From the NCBI RefSeq assembly GCF_022968135.1, contig NZ_JALJRA010000009.1:165818-229817 (forward strand): a stretch of 64,000 nucleotides of DNA. The letters are read 5' to 3'. The notes beneath the pieces are model-generated. The model saw only the letters and a list, made by a program, of their open reading frames with translations. It did not search any database and was not told the origin of the DNA. Below are positions 44,227 through 51,353 of the stretch, piece by piece; the first letter of the stretch is position 1, and each line of letters opens with the position of its first letter. This DNA is from Pseudorhizobium tarimense. Its GTDB lineage: Bacteria > Pseudomonadota > Alphaproteobacteria > Rhizobiales > Rhizobiaceae. The position numbers and the translations under genes are program-made.

Positions 44227-44747
44227 GATTGACCGTCAAATCGCGAGGTCGGACCGAAGGTCCTGATAAGATGCGCCAGCCGCAGCACGGCAACGCAGGC
44301 AAACAGGGCCAAGCCAATCGTGGCGGGGGCGTAGAAGAGCCAGTTGGACATGCCCATGGCCGGGGTGGAAAATTTCCCGGCGCGGGACAGATAGCTGTGC
44401 ATGCCGTAGAGCGAGATCGCGCAAAACAGAAGGATGCCAATCTCGGCGATGATCGCCAGCGCCGCCTGCGTGCGCCCTCCGATCAGTTGCGGTACCAGGT
44501 CGACTGCGACGTGCTGGCCCCGAAGGGCCAGCAGCGGTATCGACAGGAAGACCAGCGCAACGCCGCCGAAGCGGGCAAGCTCGTCAGCCCAGGGCAGCCC
44601 GACGTCGAAGCCGTTTCGCGCAATCACCTGGACGACCACGAGGATCGCTACCAGGGCGAGAAAGCCGATGGCGATCGCCATGCAGGCCCGACATAGCCTC
44701 GACAACAAACGAGAGGCCGAACCCGAAGATGGATGCGCCTGGTCCAT
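44223..44747 (-). CDS. dctQ: TRAP transporter small permease (DctQ)
   Basis: A 174-residue DctQ-type protein with four hydrophobic segments: AIGFLALVAILVVVQVIARN, the DELARFGGVALVFLSIPLLA pattern typical of DctQ, ALAIIAEIGILLFCAISLYG and PATIGLALFACVAVLRLAH. Overlaps the start of dctM by four bases (ATGA). It follows dctP after 25 bases. Confidence 0.9.
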   Translation of the reverse strand: MDQAHPSSGSASRLLSRLCRACMAIAIGFLALVAILVVVQVIARNGFDVGLPWADELARFGGVALVFLSIPLLALRGQHVAVDLVPQLIGGRTQAALAIIAEIGILLFCAISLYGMHSYLSRAGKFSTPAMGMSNWLFYAPATIGLALFACVAVLRLAHLIRTFGPTSRFDGQS

Positions 44748-44772
44748 GCGTGTTTCCCGTTCCGTCGTCAGA

Positions 44773-45807
44773 TCAGCTCACAGCCCGGATTTTCTCGTAG
44801 AGCGAGCCGTATTTTTCGCCGAACCTCTCATCCACCAGCTTCTGCACCGACTGACGGAACGCCTCGATGTCGAGCCCCTCCTCTGGACCGATGACGGTCA
44901 TTCCAGCCTGCTTCAGCGCTTCCGTATCCTTCGCCTCGTTGTCCGCGATGGCATTGGTTGCACGCGCACGGATCTCCAGGGAAGCCTTGGAAACAGCGTC
45001 CTTCTGGCTCTCTGAAAGGCCCTGCCAAACATCCTCGTTCATGACGACGACTTCGGCATTGGACATGTGCCCCGTCAGCATGAGATGGGACTGAACGTCG
45101 TAGAGCTTGACGGTGAGCACCACGTTGACGGGATTTTCCTGACCGTCTGCGACACCGGTCGCCAGCGCGGTCGGCACCTCCGACCAGTCGATCGGAACCG
45201 GAACTGCGCCCATTCCCTCAACTGCGGTGGTATAGACCGGGAACGGCACGGCCCGGATCTTGACGCCGGCAAGATCGCCCGGTGTTTTGATCGCCTTGTT
45301 GCAGGTGAGGTTACGCCGGCCAAAGTAGTGCGCGTAGATGACTCGAACATTGGCCGCATCGATCAGCCCCTTGTTGAGTTCTTCCATGACAGGAGAGCGG
45401 ACGTCCATGACCTTCATCAGGTGGTCGATGTCGCGATAGAGGTAAGGCGTGTCGAGCGCTGCAAAGGGCTCGTAAAGCGAACCGATGCCGCCAGCCGTAT
45501 TGTGGGAGAAGGCGATATTGCCAAGCGACACTGCTTCGGCCAGCTCTTGCAGCTTGCCGAGCTGGGACGCCGGATAGACATCCACCTTGATGTCGCCGCC
45601 TGAATACTTGCCGACCGCCTCGGCGAGCCAGTCCGCTTGCGCCCCGGCCACGCTTGCAGGCTCGTTGTTGTGCCCATATTGAAGCGTCATCGACTGCGCC
45701 CGTGCGAGATAGGGCGCCATCAGAGCAGTTCCCATGACGCCCGCGCCAAGGCCCAGCGCCTTGCGTCGAGTCATCACGATCCTGCCGTTGCGTGTTGGTA
45801 TGCTCAT
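44773..45807 (-). CDS. dctP: TRAP transporter substrate-binding protein (DctP)
   Basis: A 344-residue periplasmic binding protein. The N terminus has a twin-arginine-type signal (IVMTRRKALGLGAGVMGTAL) ending near ARAQS. GLWAEAVGKYSGGDIKVDVY-like segments, NKGLIDAANVRVIYAHYFGR and VEGMGAVPVPIDWSEVPTAL follow, with the conserved Arg and ATGVADGQENP loop that binds the carboxylate. Start MSIPTRNGR is set by GGGAGG eight bases upstream. First gene of the six-gene operon, divergent from the LacI regulator. Confidence 0.92.
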   Translation of the reverse strand: MSIPTRNGRIVMTRRKALGLGAGVMGTALMAPYLARAQSMTLQYGHNNEPASVAGAQADWLAEAVGKYSGGDIKVDVYPASQLGKLQELAEAVSLGNIAFSHNTAGGIGSLYEPFAALDTPYLYRDIDHLMKVMDVRSPVMEELNKGLIDAANVRVIYAHYFGRRNLTCNKAIKTPGDLAGVKIRAVPFPVYTTAVEGMGAVPVPIDWSEVPTALATGVADGQENPVNVVLTVKLYDVQSHLMLTGHMSNAEVVVMNEDVWQGLSESQKDAVSKASLEIRARATNAIADNEAKDTEALKQAGMTVIGPEEGLDIEAFRQSVQKLVDERFGEKYGSLYEKIRAVS

Positions 45808-45898
45808 CTCATATCCTCCCCAGAGTATCGACGAAGCTTCCAGCGAACCCACCTCCTGGATCCGCTCTTGACAGGACGCTACGAACAAGCATCCTTCA

Positions 45899-45913
45899 GG
45901 TCAAACGGTAAAA
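45899..45913. promoter_or_regulatory. Possible operator upstream of the LacI gene
   Basis: GGTCAAACGGTAAAA lies directly before the LacI start. It shares TCAAACGGTAAAA with the RutR-type site at 12714-12726, so it may bind a regulator of similar specificity or be coincidence. No clear full palindrome. Confidence 0.25.
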
Positions 45914-45914
45914 A

Positions 45915-46976
45915 ATGATGGGTTTTGATGTGTCATCAGAGAACGCCAGCGAGATCTTGACGCCGGCCCAGCCGCTGATGGAGGATGTTGCGGCGCGCGC
46001 CGGCGTCTCGCTGGCGACCGTCGATCGGGTGCTCAATCAGCGCAAGGGTGTCCGCGAGCGCACGGTCGGCCTGGTTCTGGCGGCTGCCCTTGAAACGGGC
46101 TACCTCAGCGAGCAGGATTATCAGAACCTCGCCAAGCCGCGGCCGCCCAACATCATCTTCCTGCTCCCCAATGGTACGAACCCCTATCTGGGGCTCTTGG
46201 GTGAGCGCGTCCGTCGGCTGGCCGACCAGACGTCGCGCGACGCGGGAAACATCCGCTGCTTCTTCATCGACAGCTTCAATCCGGATGCCTTGGCGACCGC
46301 TCTTCGGCATCATTCGAAATGGGCTGATGCGATCGCGTGCATGGCGCTTGATCATCCCGCCGTTCGCGAGGTCACGGCCGAGCTCGTGCATCGCGGAAAG
46401 CGTGTGGTGTCCATTGTTTCCGACTTTGCGCCCGCGGTACGGAGCGCCTATGTCGGGCTGGACAATCAGTCTGCAGGACGAACTGCGGCCTATTTGCTCG
46501 GACGCTTCTGCGCAGGGCGATCGGGAAGCGTCGCAGTCATCGCCGGCAGCCGCATCTATCGCGCCCACACGGAGCGGGAAATGGGCTTCCAGAGCCTGAT
46601 GGAGGAGATGTTTCCGAGCTTGCAGCCGGTCGGCGTGCGCGAAGGTCATGATGACCGGGACGAGAACTATCGCCACGCGCTATCTATCCTTGACCAGCAT
46701 CCTGGTCTTGTCGGCATCTACAACGCGGGTGGCTCCTCGGATGGGATAGCACGAGCGCTAAGGGAGCGGGGACGCAGCGACACGATCTTCATCGGCCACG
46801 GACTGAGTCCGGACACACGGCGTCTGCTGCTCAACGGAACGATGGACGCCGTTATCAATTCAGATCCGGACTCCTTGGTCGCGACGGCCATAGAAGCGTG
46901 CCGCCCCTCTTCCAACGGCTCGATCCACACCATCAAGATGGACATCTTCCTTCGGGAGAATCTTCCTGCAATTTGA
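45915..46976 (+). CDS. LacI-family regulator of the TRAP/RuBisCO-like operon
   Basis: A 353-residue LacI-type protein. The helix-turn-helix is at residues 20-45 (PLMEDVAARAGVSLATVDRV, LNQRKGVRERT), followed by a periplasmic-binding-protein-like ligand domain (IIFLLPNGTNPYLGLLGERV through IGHGLSPDTRRLLLNGTMDA). ADAIACMALDHPAVR and AYVGLDNQSAGRTAAYLLGR are typical of the sugar-acid branch of LacI regulators. Divergent from dctP with a 107-base gap, so it probably represses the transporter and catabolic genes until the substrate is present. Confidence 0.9.
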   Translation: MMGFDVSSENASEILTPAQPLMEDVAARAGVSLATVDRVLNQRKGVRERTVGLVLAAALETGYLSEQDYQNLAKPRPPNIIFLLPNGTNPYLGLLGERVRRLADQTSRDAGNIRCFFIDSFNPDALATALRHHSKWADAIACMALDHPAVREVTAELVHRGKRVVSIVSDFAPAVRSAYVGLDNQSAGRTAAYLLGRFCAGRSGSVAVIAGSRIYRAHTEREMGFQSLMEEMFPSLQPVGVREGHDDRDENYRHALSILDQHPGLVGIYNAGGSSDGIARALRERGRSDTIFIGHGLSPDTRRLLLNGTMDAVINSDPDSLVATAIEACRPSSNGSIHTIKMDIFLRENLPAI

Positions 46977-47391
46977 ACAGTTCATCGGCAACTTAGCGCC
47001 CCCACTCCAGTCATTAAGGGTACCGTCCGCCTTCCCTGAAAGCGGACACCCTATCGGTCACGGGGTCTCGTCTCCTGCGCACCACAAGCGGTCATAGCGT
47101 TCATTCATCGGTCGTGTCGGAAGCGACCGGGCGCGACAAGCCGACGTATCCTCGCGATGGTCACCCCGGAAAAACACTGTCGGACCAGGAGTGCCTTATT
47201 CCAGCGGGCAGTGGAGATGATTTTGGCTTTGCGCCCTCCCACCTCGCCGTGGGGAAGGCCTCGTTGCTTCCAACGGCTATTGACTGCAAGAGCGGGGAGC
47301 CCCAGCGCGTCACAAGCCTAATCTCTGCCCCTGTCAACGGGATCGCCCAGGCTGGATAGGAAGCCGCACGGGTGCAGCTTCCTCAAACGGC
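46977..47391. other. Gene-free stretch holding repeat copy C
   Basis: Apart from the repeat at 46991-47050, short frames are present but none has a plausible start, family or partner. It separates the RuBisCO-like cassette from the copper cluster. Confidence 0.4.
46991..47050 (+). repeat. 60-bp dispersed repeat, copy C
   Basis: Reads ACTTAGCGCCCCCACTCCAG, then CCGTCCGCC and CCCTGAAAGCGGACACC, the same order of blocks as copies A and B. It sits 14 bases after the stop of the LacI gene, at the right edge of the cassette. Confidence 0.6.
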
Positions 47392-48180
47392 TCACATCGC
47401 ATGCCCGCCGATGAACCCCATCTCGCCCGCCAGCATCCAGACCGCCATCGCGATCATCATCAGGTTTTCCGTCAGCGAGATGAACCCGAGGGGAACGTTG
47501 CTGGCGCCGCCGACGCATGCGCACTTAAGCTCGCGCCTGTCGATGTAGACCGCTTTGAAGACTGAGGCGGCGCCGATGGTGCCGATGAACAATGCCACCG
47601 GAACCGACAGCCAGGTCAGTGCGCCTGCGACCATAAGCACGCCCGCGAATCCTTCAGCGTACGGGTAGACGTAGCTGTATGGCACCCATCGCTTGGCGAG
47701 TAGGTCGTAGTTCAGGAACATGGTCGCGAAGCTCTCGACGTTCTGGAGCTTTAGCATCGCGAGCACCACCATCGAGAACGCGATGAACCACTCGGCTGCT
47801 CGAAGCGTGAAGGCGTCGCCGCTGATCGCGTAGCTCGCGGCCATCGCCATCAGGGCCGTCAGCGAAAACAACACCACCACCGGGCGGTAGGTCGTCGCCT
47901 TCGGGTCGGCGACCTTCTTCCCCAGAAAGCGGCGGAGATCGTCATGTCCGCCAACGCGGTTTCCGCCGATGAACACCTGAGGCGTCGTGGCGACTCCGTG
48001 CTGCTGCTTGAAGTCGTCCGTCTCCTCACGCGTGGTCAGGTGCACGTCTTCCACCTCGTACCCGTCACTCTCGAGGAGGTGCTTCGCCTTCAGCCCGTAC
48101 GGGCAGGTGTGGCCGGGCATCACCATCCGATAGAGGACGGCCTTCTTCACGTTTCCTGCCTGCTGAACTCGATCCAACAT
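47392..48180 (-). CDS. Glutaredoxin fused to a MauE/DoxX-like membrane domain
   Basis: A 262-residue fusion. Residues 15-90 form a glutaredoxin-like domain (YRMVMPGHTCPYGLKAKHLL, with TCPYG as a CPYx-type active site carrying only one Cys, and ATTPQVFIGGNRVGGHDDLR). The remainder has four membrane segments in the MauE/DoxX pattern (RAAEWFIAFSMVVLAMLKLQ, FLNYDLLAKRWVPYSYVYP), and ends with CACVGGASNVPLG, a Cys motif found in MauE-like proteins. AAAGGAG precedes the ATG. A MerR-type promoter drives it, so it belongs to the metal response; likely a membrane redox partner for periplasmic thiols or metal centres. Confidence 0.8.
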   Translation of the reverse strand: MLDRVQQAGNVKKAVLYRMVMPGHTCPYGLKAKHLLESDGYEVEDVHLTTREETDDFKQQHGVATTPQVFIGGNRVGGHDDLRRFLGKKVADPKATTYRPVVVLFSLTALMAMAASYAISGDAFTLRAAEWFIAFSMVVLAMLKLQNVESFATMFLNYDLLAKRWVPYSYVYPYAEGFAGVLMVAGALTWLSVPVALFIGTIGAASVFKAVYIDRRELKCACVGGASNVPLGFISLTENLMMIAMAVWMLAGEMGFIGGHAM

Positions 48181-48216
48181 TTCACGTCTCCTTTGTCTTG
48201 TGAAACCGTTGGTAAG

Positions 48217-48248
48217 ACCATATGTTCCGTACCGTAGTACGGAGTCAA
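48217..48248 (-). promoter_or_regulatory. MerR-type promoter and operator of the glutaredoxin-MauE gene
   Basis: On the minus strand: -35 TTGACT (48243-48248), the dyad CCGTAC-TACG-GTACGG (48227-48242) and a -10 TATGGT (48217-48222), giving a 19-20 bp spacer. This long spacer with a dyad inside is the hallmark of MerR-activated promoters. The dyad half-site matches that of Hg-type mer promoters. Confidence 0.75.
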
Positions 48249-48252
48249 TACC

Positions 48253-48636
48253 ATGGATATGACGATTGGAAAATTTGCCAAGGCCGGAAACGTGGGCGTC
48301 GAGACGATCCGCTTTTACCAGCGCCGGGGGCTTCTCCCCACGCCCAGGGGGCACGAGGGCGTCCGGCGCTACGACGGGGAAAACCTGCGTCGCCTGAAGT
48401 TCATCCGACAGGCGCAGTCGGCGGGGTTCACCCTGGAGGAAATCAAGCAGCTCCTTGATCTCGACTCCGGGGAGGACAGGGAGAGCGCACGTAGGCTTGC
48501 GCGAGCAAGGCTCGAGGCTCTGACTGTGCGGATCGCGGAGCTCGAGGAAGCGCGCCGGTCCCTCGAGAAACTCGTCGGCGAATGCGCTTCCGGGAAGACC
48601 GGGCCGTGCCCGATCCTGCATTCGTTTGGCGTCTGA
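48253..48636 (+). CDS. MerR-family metal sensor with CueR-type metal loop
   Basis: A 127-residue MerR protein. The winged helix is MTIGKFAKAGNVGVETIRFY, QRRGLLPTPRGHEGVRRYDG; a dimerisation helix follows. Near the C terminus Cys111 and Cys119 are separated by seven residues (CASGKTGPC), the spacing of CueR (Cu/Ag/Au), whereas Hg-type MerR uses C-x8-C plus an earlier Cys. That earlier position is Ser78 here, as in CueR. The protein therefore probably senses a monovalent metal. It lies back to back with the glutaredoxin-MauE gene and converges with the copper operon. Confidence 0.88.
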   Translation: MDMTIGKFAKAGNVGVETIRFYQRRGLLPTPRGHEGVRRYDGENLRRLKFIRQAQSAGFTLEEIKQLLDLDSGEDRESARRLARARLEALTVRIAELEEARRSLEKLVGECASGKTGPCPILHSFGV

Positions 48637-48657
48637 TCAAGGCGGCTCTCCAATTCA

Positions 48658-49107
48658 TCAGGACGGCCGCACCTCCATGTAGACGTAAGGCTTCGTACCA
48701 TCCTTCGGGATGGCCATCACGTCGTAGGAGGCGGCGGGATCGGAGCCCATTCCGAGCGATCCCTTCGGCATCCCCGCTACCGCCAGCCCCGCAACGGGCG
48801 GCCGCTCCCTCAGAAGCTTCTCGGCGGCCTCGAGAGGCACATGCCCTTCGAGATAATAGCCGTCGACCACCGCCGTGTGGCAGCCCCAGACGTCGGAGGG
48901 CACGCGAAGGCGATCCTTGACGGCGTCCATGTCGTCTTCGTTGCGGGTCTTCACCGGAAAACCGGCAGTTTCGAACGCCTTCGCCCACGCCCCGCAGCAT
49001 CCGCAGTACGGGTCCTTGTGCACGATCATGGCGGGGTTCTGCGCGACAGCCATTCCTGGCAGAAGCGTTGCGGAGATGGCCATGCACACGAATTGTCTTC
49101 TTTTCAT
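48658..49107 (-). CDS. DUF411 metal-binding periplasmic protein
   Basis: A 149-residue exported protein. The signal peptide is MKRRQFVCMAISATLLPGMA followed by VAQ. Mature DUF411 features are HKDPYCGCCGAWAKAFETAG (a CGCC site), WGCHTAVVDGYYLEGHVPLE and VAGLAVAGMPKGSLGMG. DUF411 proteins are common in copper and other metal-resistance clusters and probably carry metal through the CGCC and Met/Cys pairs. Last gene of the minus-strand copper operon, 60 bases after the CusF-like gene. Confidence 0.87.
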   Translation of the reverse strand: MKRRQFVCMAISATLLPGMAVAQNPAMIVHKDPYCGCCGAWAKAFETAGFPVKTRNEDDMDAVKDRLRVPSDVWGCHTAVVDGYYLEGHVPLEAAEKLLRERPPVAGLAVAGMPKGSLGMGSDPAASYDVMAIPKDGTKPYVYMEVRPS

Positions 49108-49166
49108 TCCTGCTTCTCCTCTGATGACTGCCGTCTCCGGATTCTACGCCGGAGACGGCGCTTAGG

Positions 49167-49451
49167 TCACTTCACCTGTGTCACGGTGAGCTTGCCGTTG
49201 ACGCGGTCGGCAACGAATTCGACGGCCGCGCCCTGCTTCATTTTCGCAAGCATGGCTGCGTCGGCGACGCTGAACACCATGGTCATCGCAGGCATGTCGA
49301 GGCTCTTCAGTTCCTCGTGGATAAGCGTGACCTTCTTTGCCTTCTCGTCGACCTTCTTGACGGTGCCTTTGGTGAATTCCTGCGCCGAAACGCCGGCGGC
49401 GGAGGAGATGACGAGAGCTGCGACGGCAGCAAACTTGAACAGAGCTTTCAT
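49167..49451 (-). CDS. CusF-like periplasmic copper chaperone
   Basis: A 94-residue exported protein: signal peptide MKALFKFAAVAALVISSAAG ending at VSAQ, then a small beta-barrel domain (GTVKKVDEKAKKVTLIHEEL, LDMPAMTMVFSVADAAMLAK). The His in LIHEEL and the two Met of MPAMTM fit the Cu(I)/Ag(I)-binding set of CusF. It lies between the cupredoxin and DUF411 genes and probably carries metal in the periplasm for the TolC-linked system or the oxidase. Confidence 0.88.
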   Translation of the reverse strand: MKALFKFAAVAALVISSAAGVSAQEFTKGTVKKVDEKAKKVTLIHEELKSLDMPAMTMVFSVADAAMLAKMKQGAAVEFVADRVNGKLTVTQVK

Positions 49452-49472
49452 GGGTTCTTCCTTCCTCGTTGC

Positions 49473-49949
49473 TTATTTCTTTGCGACGGTGACGTCGCCA
49501 TGCATTCCAGCGTCGAAGTGGCCAGGAACCAGGCAGGCCACCTTGAAGACGCCGTCGTTCGTGAACTTCCAGACGATCTCCCCAGACTCCCCCGGTGCCA
49601 GCCGGATCGCGTTCGGATCGTCGTGTTCCATCTCAGGGAACTTCTCCATCAGAGCCTTGTGCTCCATGACCTTGTCTTCCTGGTCGAGCACGAACTCATG
49701 ATCGATTTCGCCGTCGTTCTTCACAGCAAACCGGATCGTCTGGTCTTTGCGGACCTTGAAGCTAGCCGGCATGAAGATCATGCGGCCGTCGTCAGTCTCC
49801 TTCATGCTGACCCGGACCGTCTGGGTGACTTTCGACTTCTGACCAGGTTCGCCGACGGCCATCTCGCCGTGTCCCCCGGCATGGCTACCGGCGGCCAGGG
49901 CGGGCGTCGCCAGAGTTGCCAGAAGGAGGCCTGTGATTGCGTTTCTCAT
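49473..49949 (-). CDS. Cupredoxin/plastocyanin-family copper-binding protein
   Basis: A 158-residue exported protein starting MRNAITGLLLATLATPALAA. A His/Gly-rich linker (GSHAGGHGEMAVG) precedes a cupredoxin fold. The copper ligands are visible: His in DGEIDHEFVL, then Cys-x4-His-x4-Met in VACLVPGHFDAGMHGDVTV. That is a type 1 copper site. The start is the ATG with AGGCC-type bases upstream, 26 codons inside the longest frame. Located 31 bases after the multicopper oxidase gene; probable electron or metal partner of it. Confidence 0.9.
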   Translation of the reverse strand: MRNAITGLLLATLATPALAAGSHAGGHGEMAVGEPGQKSKVTQTVRVSMKETDDGRMIFMPASFKVRKDQTIRFAVKNDGEIDHEFVLDQEDKVMEHKALMEKFPEMEHDDPNAIRLAPGESGEIVWKFTNDGVFKVACLVPGHFDAGMHGDVTVAKK

Positions 49950-49980
49950 GCTTATTCCTCTTTCGTTCGGAGACCTGCGG

Positions 49981-51339
49981 TCAACCGTGGTTGGAATGGT
50001 TGGAAGGGACCTGTGTCTTTGCGTCATTGGCCTTGGCCGGCTCGGGCAGAGAGCCCGTCCATTCCCAGGCCTGCGTGCCGGGCGGGTTTTCGTACCAGCC
50101 GGGGTCGCTGTAATCGGCCGCCGAGATGCCCTCGCGGACCTTCACCACCGAGAACATGCCGCCCATCTCGATCGGGCCATGCGGCCCCCAGCCGGTCATC
50201 ATGGGAACCGTGTTCTCCGGGATTTCCATCGACATTTCGCCCATGTCCGCCATGCCGGCGGTTCCCATGGGCATGTACTCCGGCTGGAACTGTCGGATCT
50301 TCTTTGCGACCTCCGTCTTGTCGACGCCGATGAACGTCGGGATGTCATGGCCCATGGCGTTCATCGTGTGGTGCGACTTGTGGCAGTGGATCGCCCAGTC
50401 CCCGACATACTTCGCGTCGAACTCGTAGGCCCGCATCGCGCCTACCGGGATGTCGATGCTGACCTCCGGCCACCGTGCCTCCGGCCGCACCCAGCCGCCG
50501 TCCGTACAGGTGACTTCGAAGTCGTAGCCGTGCATGTGGATCGGGTGGTTGGTCATCGTCAGGTTGCCGACGCGGACCCGGACCTTGTCGTCCTTCGAGA
50601 CCACCAAAGGGTCGATCCCCGGAAAGATGCGGCTGTTCCATGTCCACAGATTGAAGTCGGTCATCTCCATCACCCGTGGAACGTAGGTACCGGGATCAAT
50701 GTCATAGCCGCTGAGGAGGAAGACAAAGTCCCGGTCGACCGGCATGAACTTCGGATCCTTCGGGTGGACCACGAAGAAACCCATCATGCCCATCGCCATC
50801 TGGACCATTTCGTCCGAGTGGGGGTGGTACATGAAGGTGCCCGACTTCACGAGGTCGAACTCGTAGACGAAGGTCTTGCCGACCGGGATGTGCGGCTGCG
50901 ACAGTCCGCCGACGCCATCCATGCCGGACGGCAGGATCATGCCGTGCCAGTGGATGGTGGTGTGCTCCGGCAGCCTGTTGGTGACGAAGATCCGAACACG
51001 GTCGCCCTCGACCGCCTCGATCGTCGGGCCGGGAGATTGGCCGTTGTAGCCCCAGAGATAGGCGGTCATGCCTTCCGCCATCTCCCGTTCGACCGGTTCG
51101 GCAACGAGATGGAACTCCTTGACGCCGTTGTTCATCCGGAAGGGGGCAGTCCAGCCGTTGAGCGTGACGACGGGGTTGTAGTCGGGGCCGACGGAGGGGC
51201 GCACGGGCGTCTGGGTCGCGGACGACTCCATGACGGCGGCCTCGGGCAGCCCCATGTTAGAGGTCTGGGACCATGATTTGGAGGAAACGAGCGCGGCGCC
51301 TGCCGCGCCCGCTCCGAGAAGTTGTCTTCTGCTGAACAT
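49981..51339 (-). CDS. Multicopper oxidase (CopA/CueO-like)
   Basis: A ~452-residue exported oxidase. The N terminus is a twin-arginine signal (MFSRRQLLGAGAAGAALVSS). Copper ligands follow in order: TIHWHGMILPSGMDG, GTFMYHPHSDEMVQMAMG, NHPIHMHGYDFEV and GDWAIHCHKSHHTMNAMG (the HCHxxxH motif carrying the type 1 Cys). The C terminus is Met-rich (GMADMGEMSMEIPENTVPMM). It probably oxidises Cu(I) to Cu(II) in the periplasm. Start MFSRRQ is favoured by AGGA seven bases upstream; the TolC gene ends just before it. Confidence 0.93.
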   Translation of the reverse strand: MFSRRQLLGAGAAGAALVSSKSWSQTSNMGLPEAAVMESSATQTPVRPSVGPDYNPVVTLNGWTAPFRMNNGVKEFHLVAEPVEREMAEGMTAYLWGYNGQSPGPTIEAVEGDRVRIFVTNRLPEHTTIHWHGMILPSGMDGVGGLSQPHIPVGKTFVYEFDLVKSGTFMYHPHSDEMVQMAMGMMGFFVVHPKDPKFMPVDRDFVFLLSGYDIDPGTYVPRVMEMTDFNLWTWNSRIFPGIDPLVVSKDDKVRVRVGNLTMTNHPIHMHGYDFEVTCTDGGWVRPEARWPEVSIDIPVGAMRAYEFDAKYVGDWAIHCHKSHHTMNAMGHDIPTFIGVDKTEVAKKIRQFQPEYMPMGTAGMADMGEMSMEIPENTVPMMTGWGPHGPIEMGGMFSVVKVREGISAADYSDPGWYENPPGTQAWEWTGSLPEPAKANDAKTQVPSNHSNHG

Positions 51340-51353
51340 GCTCATGTCCTTTC

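Noticed and set aside
47114..47359. 81-codon open frame after the LacI gene
   Set aside because: No ribosome site or recognisable features; composition is that of random frame in GC-rich DNA.
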